DNA from: an uncultured Flavobacteriales bacterium
Lineage (GTDB): Bacteria; Bacteroidota; Bacteroidia; Flavobacteriales_D; SKUL01
DNA length: 15,931 bases
Direction of reading: 5' to 3'
Assembly: GCA_937911795.1 (NCBI GenBank)
Contig: CALDPJ010000139.1
Location: forward strand, 1-15,931
The notes beneath the pieces were generated by a model. It searched no databases and was not told the origin of the DNA. It saw only the letters and a program-made list of their open reading frames with translations. Positions 1 through 7,537 of this stretch are shown piece by piece (the first letter of the stretch is position 1; each line of letters starts with the position of its first letter). The translations under genes and the position numbers were made by a program.

Positions 1-1
1 A

Positions 2-1285
2 GGCCCGACGGTAATCGAACCCTTTGAGGAAAACGTAAAGTATTTTGCCGACCACCTGGGTGACAAGTTCTTCATTCGTACAAATTACCAGGCGAAGAAT
101 TTCCGATTGGTGGAAGCTCCGGTATCTCGACCCGGGCGCGCCAACTGGAAAGATGTTATTCCGAACCGTGATGACATCTTTCTCGAACGCACAAAATTGT
201 TCAAAGATTATCTGGTGCTGCAGGAGTCCAGTAAAGGCCTCGACCGGCTCCGCGTCATACGCTGGCGCGATAAATCGGAATACTTTATTGAATTCGATGA
301 GCCGGCTTACATGGCAAGCCTCGGCTACAATCCGGAAGTTAATACGGATGTAGTACGGTACACCTATCAATCAATGACCACTCCGACTACCACCTACGAT
401 TATAACCTTACGTCACGCGATGGCAAGTTAATGAAACAGCAGGAGGTGCTGGGTGGATCTTCAAGCGCCGACTATGCCACGGAACGCCTGATGGCCAAAG
501 CCCGCGACGGGAAGGAGATTCCCATATCAGTCGTCTATCGAAAGGACAAGTTCAGGAAAGACGGAACCAACCCATGCCTCCAGTATGCGTATGGTTCCTA
601 TGGGCATAGCACAGATCCGTACTTCCGAACTACCATTTTAAGTTTGCTTGACCGGGGATTTGTTTTTGCCCTGGCACACATTCGCGGGGGACAGGAAATG
701 GGCAGAAGTTGGTATGAAGACGGAAAGTTGCTGACAAAAATGAACACCTTCACCGACTTTATAAATTGCGGGGAATTCCTCATCAATGAAAAATATTGCG
801 CTCCGGATCAGTTGTATGCAATGGGTGGAAGCGCCGGCGGATTACTGATGGGAGCCGTGATGAATATGGAACCCGAACTATGGGCCGGAGTCATTGCAGC
901 AGTTCCTTTTGTGGATGTGGTATCGACCATGCTCGACGAAACCATTCCGCTGACAACCGGTGAATACGATGAATGGGGAAATCCAAATGAAGAAGAATAT
1001 TACCACTACATGAAGTCCTATTCTCCTTATGATAATGTTCGGGAAGCGCAGTATCCGAATGTTCTGGTAACAACGGGATATTGGGATTCGCAGGTACAAT
1101 ACTGGGAACCGGCAAAATGGGTGGCACGACTGCGGACCAAAAACCAGAGCGATAATCTTATCCTGCTGCACACGAATATGGAAGCCGGTCACGGCGGAGC
1201 ATCAGGCAGATATCAACAATATAAGGAGATAGCGCTGGAGTACGCCTTTTTATTGAAGTTGGCCGGAAAGGATTCGGAGTTATAA
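2..1285 (+). CDS. ptrB: Oligopeptidase B (protease II, peptidase family S9A), C-terminal part, 5' end outside window
   Basis: This is a serine oligopeptidase that cleaves short peptides after basic residues. The frame is open from base 2 with no stop, so the gene begins left of the window; a TTG at 107 is internal. About 427 residues are visible out of the roughly 680-700 usual for the family, so the N-terminal propeller blades are missing. The early visible part (DKFFIRTNYQAKNFRLVEAP) is typical of the last propeller blades of oligopeptidase B. The alpha/beta-hydrolase domain shows the nucleophile motif GGSAGG (Ser codon 830-832), an Asp in YWDSQV (codon 1085-1087) and the catalytic His in AGHGG (codon 1190-1192), in the order Ser, Asp, His expected of family S9. 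No signal peptide can be judged because the start is missing. It stops at 1285, directly against the convergent lipoprotein gene. Confidence 0.93.
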   Translation, partial: GPTVIEPFEENVKYFADHLGDKFFIRTNYQAKNFRLVEAPVSRPGRANWKDVIPNRDDIFLERTKLFKDYLVLQESSKGLDRLRVIRWRDKSEYFIEFDEPAYMASLGYNPEVNTDVVRYTYQSMTTPTTTYDYNLTSRDGKLMKQQEVLGGSSSADYATERLMAKARDGKEIPISVVYRKDKFRKDGTNPCLQYAYGSYGHSTDPYFRTTILSLLDRGFVFALAHIRGGQEMGRSWYEDGKLLTKMNTFTDFINCGEFLINEKYCAPDQLYAMGGSAGGLLMGAVMNMEPELWAGVIAAVPFVDVVSTMLDETIPLTTGEYDEWGNPNEEEYYHYMKSYSPYDNVREAQYPNVLVTTGYWDSQVQYWEPAKWVARLRTKNQSDNLILLHTNMEAGHGGASGRYQQYKEIALEYAFLLKLAGKDSEL

Positions 1286-2134
1286 TCAGATTCCTACAGC
1301 AATTTCTGCAATGTTGGCCGAAGAAGCTCCGAAAAAGCCCAGGGCCTGACCTTCTTTACCGATAAACTTCATGTTGCCGATTAAGGGCGCCGGAGGGGTA
1401 TCAAACGGACTTCCGACAAATGCGGTCTGGAATTGCAATAACGAGAGGTAATCAAATGCGCTTTCGTTGATTCGGCACTGCACAAGCCGTACTACTTCGC
1501 CTTCGCGATATTGTTGTCCGGTCGCGTCATATTCGGGCAAAAATGCGCCGTCTACCAGTTGATCGCTGGCAACAATTAAATCCTGCGGAGAATTCTGGTA
1601 TTCTCCGTCTACAAAAACAAACCACCGGTAAAAGTCACCCTGGCCAGGAAATTCGAAGGTAGATATGTATACAGCGTAAATGGCAAGGCTATCCTGAAAC
1701 GACGGATCCTCCTCCTTCCAGAAAATGTCAAGAATGGGCGGCGCTTCCATCACCCATTGAATATCGCTCATTACCGCATCGAAACCCGGAGCATGAACTT
1801 CGAGCTGATAACCTTTCCCGATCTCAGCGGGAGCCGGAAATTCATACAAACCCGGATTTTCTGAGTCTTCTGCCAGTTGTTCAGATGATTCCAGCGTTTC
1901 ACCAACATAGGTGTGAATGACCACAGTAGCGTCAGAAACTCTTGGTGTTGGTGCGTCTTCAAAATAGGGCGCAGTCGTGGAAAGTTTCACAAAATGGCTC
2001 GTGTCTTCGTCGGTGTACCAGCCATCAACTACCAATTGAACATCTCCTTCCGGAACATCCAGATCAATGACTTTTTCACAGGAGAAAAACAGCGTACAGA
2101 GAATGGCTGCTATGGCGAATTTTTTTATCGACAT
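1286..2134 (-). CDS. DUF4249 family outer-membrane lipoprotein, partner of the TonB-dependent receptor
   Basis: This 282-residue protein starts with a lipoprotein signal peptide: MSIKK, a hydrophobic stretch, and a lipobox ending LFFSC with the lipidated Cys at 19. The mature part begins EKVIDLDVPEGDVQLVVDGW, which matches the Bacteroidota DUF4249 family (beta-rich, usually encoded just after a TonB-dependent receptor). Its ATG overlaps the receptor stop codon by one base (TGATG on the minus strand), so the two are probably translationally coupled and made as a pair. By analogy with other receptor/lipoprotein pairs it may act as a surface lid or substrate-binding partner. That is inference; the substrate is unknown, and nothing in the neighbourhood (no polysaccharide-degrading enzymes) points to one. 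Its stop codon directly abuts the stop of the convergent peptidase gene, leaving no room for an intergenic terminator. Confidence 0.85.
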   Translation of the reverse strand: MSIKKFAIAAILCTLFFSCEKVIDLDVPEGDVQLVVDGWYTDEDTSHFVKLSTTAPYFEDAPTPRVSDATVVIHTYVGETLESSEQLAEDSENPGLYEFPAPAEIGKGYQLEVHAPGFDAVMSDIQWVMEAPPILDIFWKEEDPSFQDSLAIYAVYISTFEFPGQGDFYRWFVFVDGEYQNSPQDLIVASDQLVDGAFLPEYDATGQQYREGEVVRLVQCRINESAFDYLSLLQFQTAFVGSPFDTPPAPLIGNMKFIGKEGQALGFFGASSANIAEIAVGI

Positions 2135-4509
2135 CAGAAGTTGAAGTTATAGGTTATTCCCGGGATGATGGAGCCGAAAATGGTGAGCTGCACGGCTTCG
2201 GTCTGTTGAGGATTGTCTTCGTTTTGCCTGAAATAAATGCTGTATGGATTTTTCCTGTTGTACACGTTGTACAATGAAAATACCCAGGAGGATTGCCAGT
2301 CGGCCGGTTTCTTAAAAAAGAAGAATATTTTATTGGCTTTATCTTTTGGCTTGGTATAGGTAACCGAGAGATCCAACCGGTGATAGTTGGGAGTGCGTGC
2401 GCCGTTTCGGTTGCTGTAGTTGGGCACAATGATGCCGTCAAATTCATATCGGCCATCGGGATAAGTGATGGGGCGGCCGGTCATAAAGCTAAAATTGGCC
2501 GATGCATTCCAGCGGTCGTTGATGTCGTACGAAAGCACAGCGGTAAGGTCGTGGGTTTTGTCCCAGTTTGATGGAAAGGGATCATCGTTGTTGATGCCTT
2601 TAATGGTGCGTTCGGTGCGGGAGAGCGTGTAGCTGAGCCAGCCGGTTAACCTCCCGGTAGATTTTTTAAACATCACCTCCAGACCATAGGCCAGTCCTGA
2701 ACCTGATAAAATCTGTGTTTCCAGTTTATCGCTCAGCAACAGTTCTGCGCCATCACGATAGTCGATGATGTCGTAAAATCGTTTATAGTATCCCTCTGCG
2801 GAAAACTCATAGGTGTTGTTTGCGAAATTCCTGAAATAACCCAGCGCTACCTGATCTACCGATGATGGTTCGATGTATGAATCACTTGGTGCCCAAACAT
2901 CAATAGGCGTTGCAGCGGTTGTGTTGGAAATCAGGTGGATGTATTGCCGGGTCCGGTTGTAACTGGCTTTTACCGAATGGCGGTTGCTGATCATATAGTT
3001 CAACGACAACCGGGGCTCGAATCCTTCCCATCCGGCATGTGTTCGGATGATGTCTCCGCCCGAATAGAAGGTCGTGTCGGTGATGTTCTCTTCCTGATAC
3101 GGTAGACCTTCGGCATACTGATATACAGTCTGTTCTCCGTAGTTCACAAAAAAGGAATAGCGAAGACCGTATTGCACCGTGAAATTGTCGGATATGCTTT
3201 GCTCATTGCTCAGGTAAATGGCAGGCTCAATGGCTCTTTTTCGCGCCACGCTGATTTCCTGAAACATTGATTCATCGTTCAATGGCTCGGTTGCGCCGGG
3301 ATCGAAGGCATAAAAGAGGGCGTTCACACCAAATTCAATCGTATTGTTTGGATTGGGATAGTAACTAAAATCCATTTTCGCATTGAAGTTCTGAATGGCG
3401 CTCTTCCACTCAAAAGCCTGAAGACCTTCCGGAACTCCCAGTGAATAACTGTACTTGCTGTATACCACGGTGGTGTTGAGAAAGAGTTTGCTGTTGAACA
3501 GGTGATTCCACCGGAGCGATCCGGTTCCGTTTCCCCAGCGCCCCTTAAACTGGTTGTTGAAATTCATAACATCATCGCCGAAATATCCGGAGAGGAAAAG
3601 CCGGTCGCGCTCGCCGATTTTGTAGTTCACCTTCGCGTTGAGGTCATAGAAAAAAACCGATGTTCCTTTCAAATCCTCGAACAGCGGGAAGAACAGATCG
3701 ATGTACGATCGGCGCCCCGAAATCATAAAAGAAGCCTTGTCTTTTACTATCGGTCCTTCCAACATAAGCCGGCTCGAAATGAGCCCCAATCCTGCCGATC
3801 CGTGGAATTTTTTCATATTTCCTTCAATCTGCCGCACATCCAGCACGCTTGATAAACGACCGCCGTATTTGGCCGGTATTCCTCCTTTGTACAGTTTAAA
3901 ATCTTTAACGGCATCTGCGTTGAAAACAGAGAAGAATCCGAACAAATGAGAAGAATTGAAAACCGGAGCTTCATCCAGCAATATCAGGTTCTGATCAACA
4001 TTTCCGCCACGCACATTAAAACCCATTGCTCCTTCGCCCACCGTGCTCACCCCCGGCAATAATTGAAGTGTTCTGATAACATCCACCTCGCCCATAAACT
4101 GAGGCACTTTGCGTATGGTTTTAATGTCGAGCTTTTCGACGCTCATTTCAATACTGCGGACATTTTCGTCGGGTCGGTCGGTGGTGATTTCTACTTCAGT
4201 CAATTGAACATCACCGGGGGCAAATTCGATATTGATGGTTTGATCAGCATCCAGCTCTATCTGTCGCGAAATGGTTTTGTAGCCTATAAAAGAATAGGTC
4301 AGGGTGTATGTGCCGGCCGGCATTGACAGTGAATAGAAACCATACAGATTGGAGGTTGTGCCGCGCTCAATTTCCGGAACGTATAATGCCGCACCGATTA
4401 ATCCTTCTCCGTTGGATTCATCTGTAAGATAACCGCTGATGGTATAATTCTGTGCCACCACATTTTGCACAAGCAGTAAAAAGAAAATCAGCGCAACCGC
4501 AGGTTTCAT
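2134..4509 (-). CDS. TonB-dependent outer-membrane receptor with carboxypeptidase-regulatory-like N-terminal domain
   Basis: This is a 791-residue outer-membrane active transporter energised by TonB. The chosen start at 4509 gives a clean signal peptide (MKPAVALIFFLLLVQNVVAQ). The frame continues upstream to a TTG at 4653, but the extra 48 residues do not look like a signal peptide, and a promoter -7 element lies between the two starts. After the signal come a CarboxypepD_reg-like beta-sandwich of about 85 residues (YTISGYLTDESNGEGLIGA, then GFYSLSMPAGTYTLTYSFIGY), a plug domain (VIRTLQLLPGV, FNVRGGNVDQNLILLDEAPV, KYGGRLSSVLDV), and a long beta-barrel ending in the aromatic terminus ITYNFNF. 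No SusD-type partner is present; the coupled downstream gene is a DUF4249 lipoprotein instead. The transported substrate cannot be told from the sequence. Confidence 0.92.
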   Translation of the reverse strand: MKPAVALIFFLLLVQNVVAQNYTISGYLTDESNGEGLIGAALYVPEIERGTTSNLYGFYSLSMPAGTYTLTYSFIGYKTISRQIELDADQTINIEFAPGDVQLTEVEITTDRPDENVRSIEMSVEKLDIKTIRKVPQFMGEVDVIRTLQLLPGVSTVGEGAMGFNVRGGNVDQNLILLDEAPVFNSSHLFGFFSVFNADAVKDFKLYKGGIPAKYGGRLSSVLDVRQIEGNMKKFHGSAGLGLISSRLMLEGPIVKDKASFMISGRRSYIDLFFPLFEDLKGTSVFFYDLNAKVNYKIGERDRLFLSGYFGDDVMNFNNQFKGRWGNGTGSLRWNHLFNSKLFLNTTVVYSKYSYSLGVPEGLQAFEWKSAIQNFNAKMDFSYYPNPNNTIEFGVNALFYAFDPGATEPLNDESMFQEISVARKRAIEPAIYLSNEQSISDNFTVQYGLRYSFFVNYGEQTVYQYAEGLPYQEENITDTTFYSGGDIIRTHAGWEGFEPRLSLNYMISNRHSVKASYNRTRQYIHLISNTTAATPIDVWAPSDSYIEPSSVDQVALGYFRNFANNTYEFSAEGYYKRFYDIIDYRDGAELLLSDKLETQILSGSGLAYGLEVMFKKSTGRLTGWLSYTLSRTERTIKGINNDDPFPSNWDKTHDLTAVLSYDINDRWNASANFSFMTGRPITYPDGRYEFDGIIVPNYSNRNGARTPNYHRLDLSVTYTKPKDKANKIFFFFKKPADWQSSWVFSLYNVYNRKNPYSIYFRQNEDNPQQTEAVQLTIFGSIIPGITYNFNF

Positions 4510-4540
4510 ATAAATTTCTTTAGGAGCAGCAAAAGTGGAG

Positions 4541-4548
4541 CAAATATA
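4541..4548 (-). promoter_or_regulatory. Candidate -7 promoter element of the TonB-dependent receptor gene
   Basis: On the minus strand the octamer TATATTTG is an exact match to the Bacteroidota -7 consensus TAnnTTTG. The predicted start point is near 4537, giving a leader of about 28 bases before the ATG at 4509. No convincing TTTG -33 element is seen at the usual distance, so the promoter may need an activator. It supports the start at 4509 over the upstream in-frame TTG. Confidence 0.5.
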
Positions 4549-4572
4549 ACTGTCCTGCAAAAGTTTATGAGG

Positions 4573-4621
4573 AACGTTGAAGGAGATTGATAAATGGCGG
4601 TTCTTGTAAAACGCTGAAGGA
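4573..4621 (-). repeat. Imperfect 12-bp direct repeat upstream of the receptor promoter
   Basis: The plus strand reads AACGTTGAAGGA at 4573-4584 and AACGCTGAAGGA at 4610-4621, 11 of 12 identical and 37 bases apart start to start. The nearer copy sits just upstream of where the -33 region of the receptor promoter would be. That position suits an activator site, but two short copies could also be chance. Confidence 0.3.
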
Positions 4622-4649
4622 AAGAGAAAGTGGTCATTTGCTTCGTTCC

Positions 4650-4889
4650 TCAAAGCGATTCCACTCCTATTATTTCGTCGGGGTTGATTTCCAGTGCAAG
4701 TCTGTGTGCCCGGTCCAGTTGCTGCAATTTCAGCGCTTGACGATACGCGCTGTGCTCTCTTTGGCTGGCAAAATAAAGCTTGTTTTGGTCGCGGTCATTT
4801 TCCCACAAAACGCCAAAAACCTCTTTGCCCGAGCGTAGCCGAAAACGGCAATGTTGGTGAAAATAAAGTGATAAATCGTTTTTGGTCAT
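4650..4889 (-). CDS. Small conserved-looking protein of unknown function (79 residues) downstream of the suf operon
   Basis: I do not recognise this gene with certainty. It encodes 79 residues with no signal peptide or membrane segment. The N-terminal third (CRFRLRSGKEVFGVLWEND) alternates hydrophobic and polar residues around a Gly turn, like a small beta-barrel of Sm or SH3 type. The middle (REHSAYRQALKLQQLDRAHR) looks helical, and the end (LALEINPDEIIGVESL) is acidic. An in-frame stop five codons before the ATG fixes the start region. It follows the DUF2480 gene on the same strand after 96 bases, a wider gap than any inside the suf operon, so it may be read through from suf or have its own weak promoter. 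Its stop lies 140 bases before the receptor start. Function is unknown; an RNA- or protein-binding role would be speculation. Confidence 0.6.
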   Translation of the reverse strand: MTKNDLSLYFHQHCRFRLRSGKEVFGVLWENDRDQNKLYFASQREHSAYRQALKLQQLDRAHRLALEINPDEIIGVESL

Positions 4890-4985
4890 GGCGCTAACTC
4901 TTCACTCAAGATAAGGAGTTCTTGCCAAAATGGATGCAGGTATTTTTCAACAATCGGCAAAAAAAAGTGTGCCGGTAAACAGAAA

Positions 4986-5498
4986 TTATTTTTTGGGCCG
5001 CTTGTATACCGGAACCGTAGAACAGGGTTCGCCATACATGAGGCTACCGACGACAGGTTGTAATTTATTCACCAATTCAACAAAAGCCGATGCGGGAATT
5101 TTAACGTCTCCGCATCCCTTCACCACCACCCGGGCATTGGTATACTGAGATACATCCAACTGGTGAATGGCTTCGTGGAGCAGGAGGGTTTCCAGTTCTG
5201 CTGGTGAGGCAACAACCGTGCGGCGGGCGTAAGGAGCCAGGGCAGAAGCAATCAGCATGTACGCCCAATCCTGAACAATGGCGTCTTCAGAACAATATAC
5301 CGCTACGAATTTATGCTGATACTGGCTCCAGTCATTGGTTTTGACGAACTCACGGAAATCTTTTTCCTTCAGCACCAAACCTTGCCACAGGACGTCTTTA
5401 AGATCTATAGCTGCGCGCTCTCCTTTTGGTGAAAGATCGGCGAGATCTAACGAGACCAGACCGCTGGCAGCAACTTTATTTACAATCGTTTCGCTCAT
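4986..5498 (-). CDS. DUF2480 family protein, last gene of the suf operon
   Basis: This 170-residue, probably cytosolic protein matches the Bacteroidota DUF2480 family, which commonly sits at the end of suf operons and has no established biochemical role. Recognisable blocks are the N-terminal VNKVAASGLVSLDL, VAVYCSEDAIVQDWAYMLIA, VVVKGCGDVKIPASAF and the C-terminal GEPCSTVPVYK. It has exactly three cysteines (69, 129, 159), each inside one of these blocks, which would fit a metal, cluster or sulfur-handling role; that is inference. Its ATG follows the stop of the DUF59 gene by a single base (TAATATG), so it is almost certainly co-translated with the SUF proteins. No membrane segment is seen. 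Confidence 0.85.
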   Translation of the reverse strand: MSETIVNKVAASGLVSLDLADLSPKGERAAIDLKDVLWQGLVLKEKDFREFVKTNDWSQYQHKFVAVYCSEDAIVQDWAYMLIASALAPYARRTVVASPAELETLLLHEAIHQLDVSQYTNARVVVKGCGDVKIPASAFVELVNKLQPVVGSLMYGEPCSTVPVYKRPKK

Positions 5499-5499
5499 A

Positions 5500-5820
5500 T
5501 TACAGAAATCCGAGTTCTAATTGTGCTTCTTCGCTCATCATGTCTTTGTTCCACGGCGGATCGAAGACTATTTCAACCTTGGCTGAAGCGATACCATCGA
5601 TTCCCGCCACCTTTTGCTCAACTTCCTGCGGCAGCGACTCGGCCACCGGGCAATTTGGTGAGGTCAGCGTCATCAGTATGGCAACGTGAAGATCGTCCTG
5701 AATGGTGATTTCGTAGATCAACCCGAGCTCATATACATCAACGGGAATTTCAGGATCATATATTGATTTCAACACAGAAATAACCTTATTCTCGAGCACT
5801 TGTTTTTCCTGCAGTTCCAT
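5500..5820 (-). CDS. sufT: DUF59/MIP18-family iron-sulfur assembly factor (SufT-like)
   Basis: This is an accessory factor for iron-sulfur cluster maturation, 106 residues from the chosen ATG at 5820. An ATG at 5856 in the same frame would add 12 residues (MHSGPKTRKRTD) and overlap sufE by 35 bases; the later start leaves one base after the sufE stop (TGATATG), matching the tight spacing elsewhere in the operon. Family hallmarks are the DPEIPVDVYELGLIY block near residues 22-36 and the single conserved Cys (residue 57) in TSPNCPVAE, followed by a beta-strand ending EIVFDPPWNKDMMSEEA. The WxxDMMSEEA-type tail and the suf location are typical of the SufT-like branch rather than the PaaD branch of phenylacetate degradation. 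SufT proteins elsewhere are needed for full maturation of iron-sulfur enzymes; the exact step is unsettled. Confidence 0.9.
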   Translation of the reverse strand: MELQEKQVLENKVISVLKSIYDPEIPVDVYELGLIYEITIQDDLHVAILMTLTSPNCPVAESLPQEVEQKVAGIDGIASAKVEIVFDPPWNKDMMSEEAQLELGFL

Positions 5821-5821
5821 A

Positions 5822-6274
5822 TCAGTTCGTTTGCGTGTCTTTGGCCCGGAATGCAAGGGCGTAAATTTTCATTTGTTTGATCATTGCCAGCAATCCATTG
5901 CTGCGGGTAGGAGAGAGGTGTTCTTTGAGGCCAATCCGATCGATAAAATACAGTTCACAATCCAGTATGCTTTCAGGGGTGTGGCCGTTCAGAACCCGCA
6001 CAAGCGTAGCAATAATTCCTTTGGTGATGATCGCATCACTGTCGGCAGCATAGAAAACCTTTCCGTCTTTTAACGAGGCATTCAGCCAAACCTGCGACTG
6101 GCAGCCGCGAATCAGGTATTCATCTTTTTTCTCTCCAGGGTTGATCAACGGAAGCTCCTTACCCAGTCCGATCAGATGGTCGTATTTGTCCATCCAATCT
6201 TCGAGCATCGAGAATTCTTCGGTTACCTCTTCCTGAAGCTGGTTGATGTGTTCGATATCGTTAGTGCTGCTCAT
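5822..6274 (-). CDS. sufE: SufE, sulfur acceptor for cysteine desulfurase SufS
   Basis: SufE takes the persulfide from SufS and passes it to SufB. The 150 residues match the family in length and show the active-site loop YLIRGCQSQVW, with the acceptor Cys at residue 58 (the counterpart of E. coli Cys51). Other typical blocks are LIGLGKELP and SDAIITKGIIATLVRVLNG, and near the end the conserved LSPTRSNGLLAMI. It starts 9 bases after the sufS stop and is followed after one base by the DUF59 gene. Having a SufE-type partner, rather than a zinc-dependent SufU, tells which activation mode SufS uses here. Confidence 0.96.
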   Translation of the reverse strand: MSSTNDIEHINQLQEEVTEEFSMLEDWMDKYDHLIGLGKELPLINPGEKKDEYLIRGCQSQVWLNASLKDGKVFYAADSDAIITKGIIATLVRVLNGHTPESILDCELYFIDRIGLKEHLSPTRSNGLLAMIKQMKIYALAFRAKDTQTN

Positions 6275-6283
6275 TTTCTCAGG

Positions 6284-7537
6284 TTATGACAGCATTTTCT
6301 GTGCTTTTCGAATGCTTTTAATCAGAACATCTACTTCTTTAAAAGTGTTGTAGGCAACAAGCGATACCCGTACAGTTCCGGAAATACCGCAACGATCCAT
6401 CAGCGGCTGTGTACAATGGTGACCGGTGCGCAATGCAATTCCCATTTTATCTAGCAGCACGCCCAGATCGTAGTGATGAATTCCTTCGAGATTAAATGCG
6501 ATGATATTGGCTTTTTCTGAAGCCGTACCGAGCGGTGAATAACCTTCGAGGGTGTTCAATGCTGCTTCGGCATATTCCAGCAGCTCTTTTTCATAGTTGG
6601 CCAGATTAGCCAGCCCCGTTTTTTCCATCCAATCAATGGCAGCACCCAAGCCTATAATTCCGGCAATGTTGGGAGTGCCGGCTTCATATTTAAACGGAAG
6701 TGTATTGTAGGTGGTGTGTTCAAACGTAACGTTATCAATCATCTCTCCTCCACCTTGATACGGGGGCAATGAAGCGAGCAATTCATATTTCCCATACAGC
6801 ACACCAATACCAGTTGGGCCGTACATTTTGTGTCCCGAAAAAGCATAAAAATCACAGCCCATTTCAGCCATATTCAACGGGGTGTGTGCTACGGCCTGCG
6901 CTCCATCGATTAGCGTGAGGGCTCCTACTTCGTGAGCAAGATCAATAGCTTCTTTAACCGGATTGATGGTGCCGAGGGAATTCGATACATGCACCATCGA
7001 CACCATTTTTGTGCGTTTGCTCAGAAGTGTGCGGAAACTATCCATATCCAGCTCACCATTGTCATTCACGCGCGCAACTTTCAACACTGCTCCGCTTCGT
7101 TCACAGGCCAGCTGCCACGGAACAATATTCGAGTGGTGTTCCATTTCGGTGATGAGAATTTCATCGCCTGGTTTAAGCAAACTTTGCGAAAGCACGGCAC
7201 TCACGAGATTTATAGAAGCCGTCGTTCCGGTTGTGAAAATGATTTCTTCCTCGCGATGTGCACCAATAAATTTCGCAACTTTTCTTCTGACGTCTTCTCC
7301 GGCAGTTGTAGCTTTCTGACTCAGGTGATGCACACCTCGATGTACGTTGCTGTTGTACGTTTCGTAGTATTCAGAAATGGCATTAATGACACTCTGCGGT
7401 TTTTGTGTTGTTGCCGCATTATCAAAATACACCAGATCATTTCCGTTCACCTGCTGTGTCAAAATCGGAAACTGTTTGCGGATTTTTTCCGCAAATTCGG
7501 TCAGTTGCTCAGAATGTTTCACAGCAGTATCCATCAT
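6284..7537 (-). CDS. sufS: SufS, group II cysteine desulfurase
   Basis: This PLP-dependent enzyme converts cysteine to alanine and an enzyme-bound persulfide, the sulfur source for iron-sulfur clusters. It has 417 residues, close to the family norm of about 405-415. Visible features are YFDNAATTQKP near the N-terminus, the EMEHHSN block with the cofactor-stacking His at 134, IDGAQAV (Asp211), the PLP-binding Lys237 in FSGHKMYGPTG, and the persulfide-carrying Cys375 in the short RTGHHCTQP loop that defines group II (SufS/CsdA) enzymes. The start overlaps the sufD stop by four bases (ATGA). Two ATG codons lie in tandem at 7537 and 7534, and either could be used. The paired SufE is encoded 9 bases downstream. 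Confidence 0.97.
   Translation of the reverse strand: MMDTAVKHSEQLTEFAEKIRKQFPILTQQVNGNDLVYFDNAATTQKPQSVINAISEYYETYNSNVHRGVHHLSQKATTAGEDVRRKVAKFIGAHREEEIIFTTGTTASINLVSAVLSQSLLKPGDEILITEMEHHSNIVPWQLACERSGAVLKVARVNDNGELDMDSFRTLLSKRTKMVSMVHVSNSLGTINPVKEAIDLAHEVGALTLIDGAQAVAHTPLNMAEMGCDFYAFSGHKMYGPTGIGVLYGKYELLASLPPYQGGGEMIDNVTFEHTTYNTLPFKYEAGTPNIAGIIGLGAAIDWMEKTGLANLANYEKELLEYAEAALNTLEGYSPLGTASEKANIIAFNLEGIHHYDLGVLLDKMGIALRTGHHCTQPLMDRCGISGTVRVSLVAYNTFKEVDVLIKSIRKAQKMLS

Noticed and set aside
4510..4653. In-frame extension of the TonB receptor to a TTG at 4653.
   Set aside because: The 48 extra residues bury a perfect signal peptide starting at 4509, and a -7 promoter element lies inside the extension.
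4955..4974. CGGCA...TGCCG inverted repeat after the DUF2480 gene, a possible terminator of suf.
   Set aside because: The arms are only 5 bp with a 10-base loop, and no T-run follows on the minus strand; too weak to call.
5821..5856. Longer start for the DUF59 protein at 5856.
   Set aside because: It would overlap sufE by 35 bases; the ATG at 5820 leaves one base, like the next junction, and matches family length.
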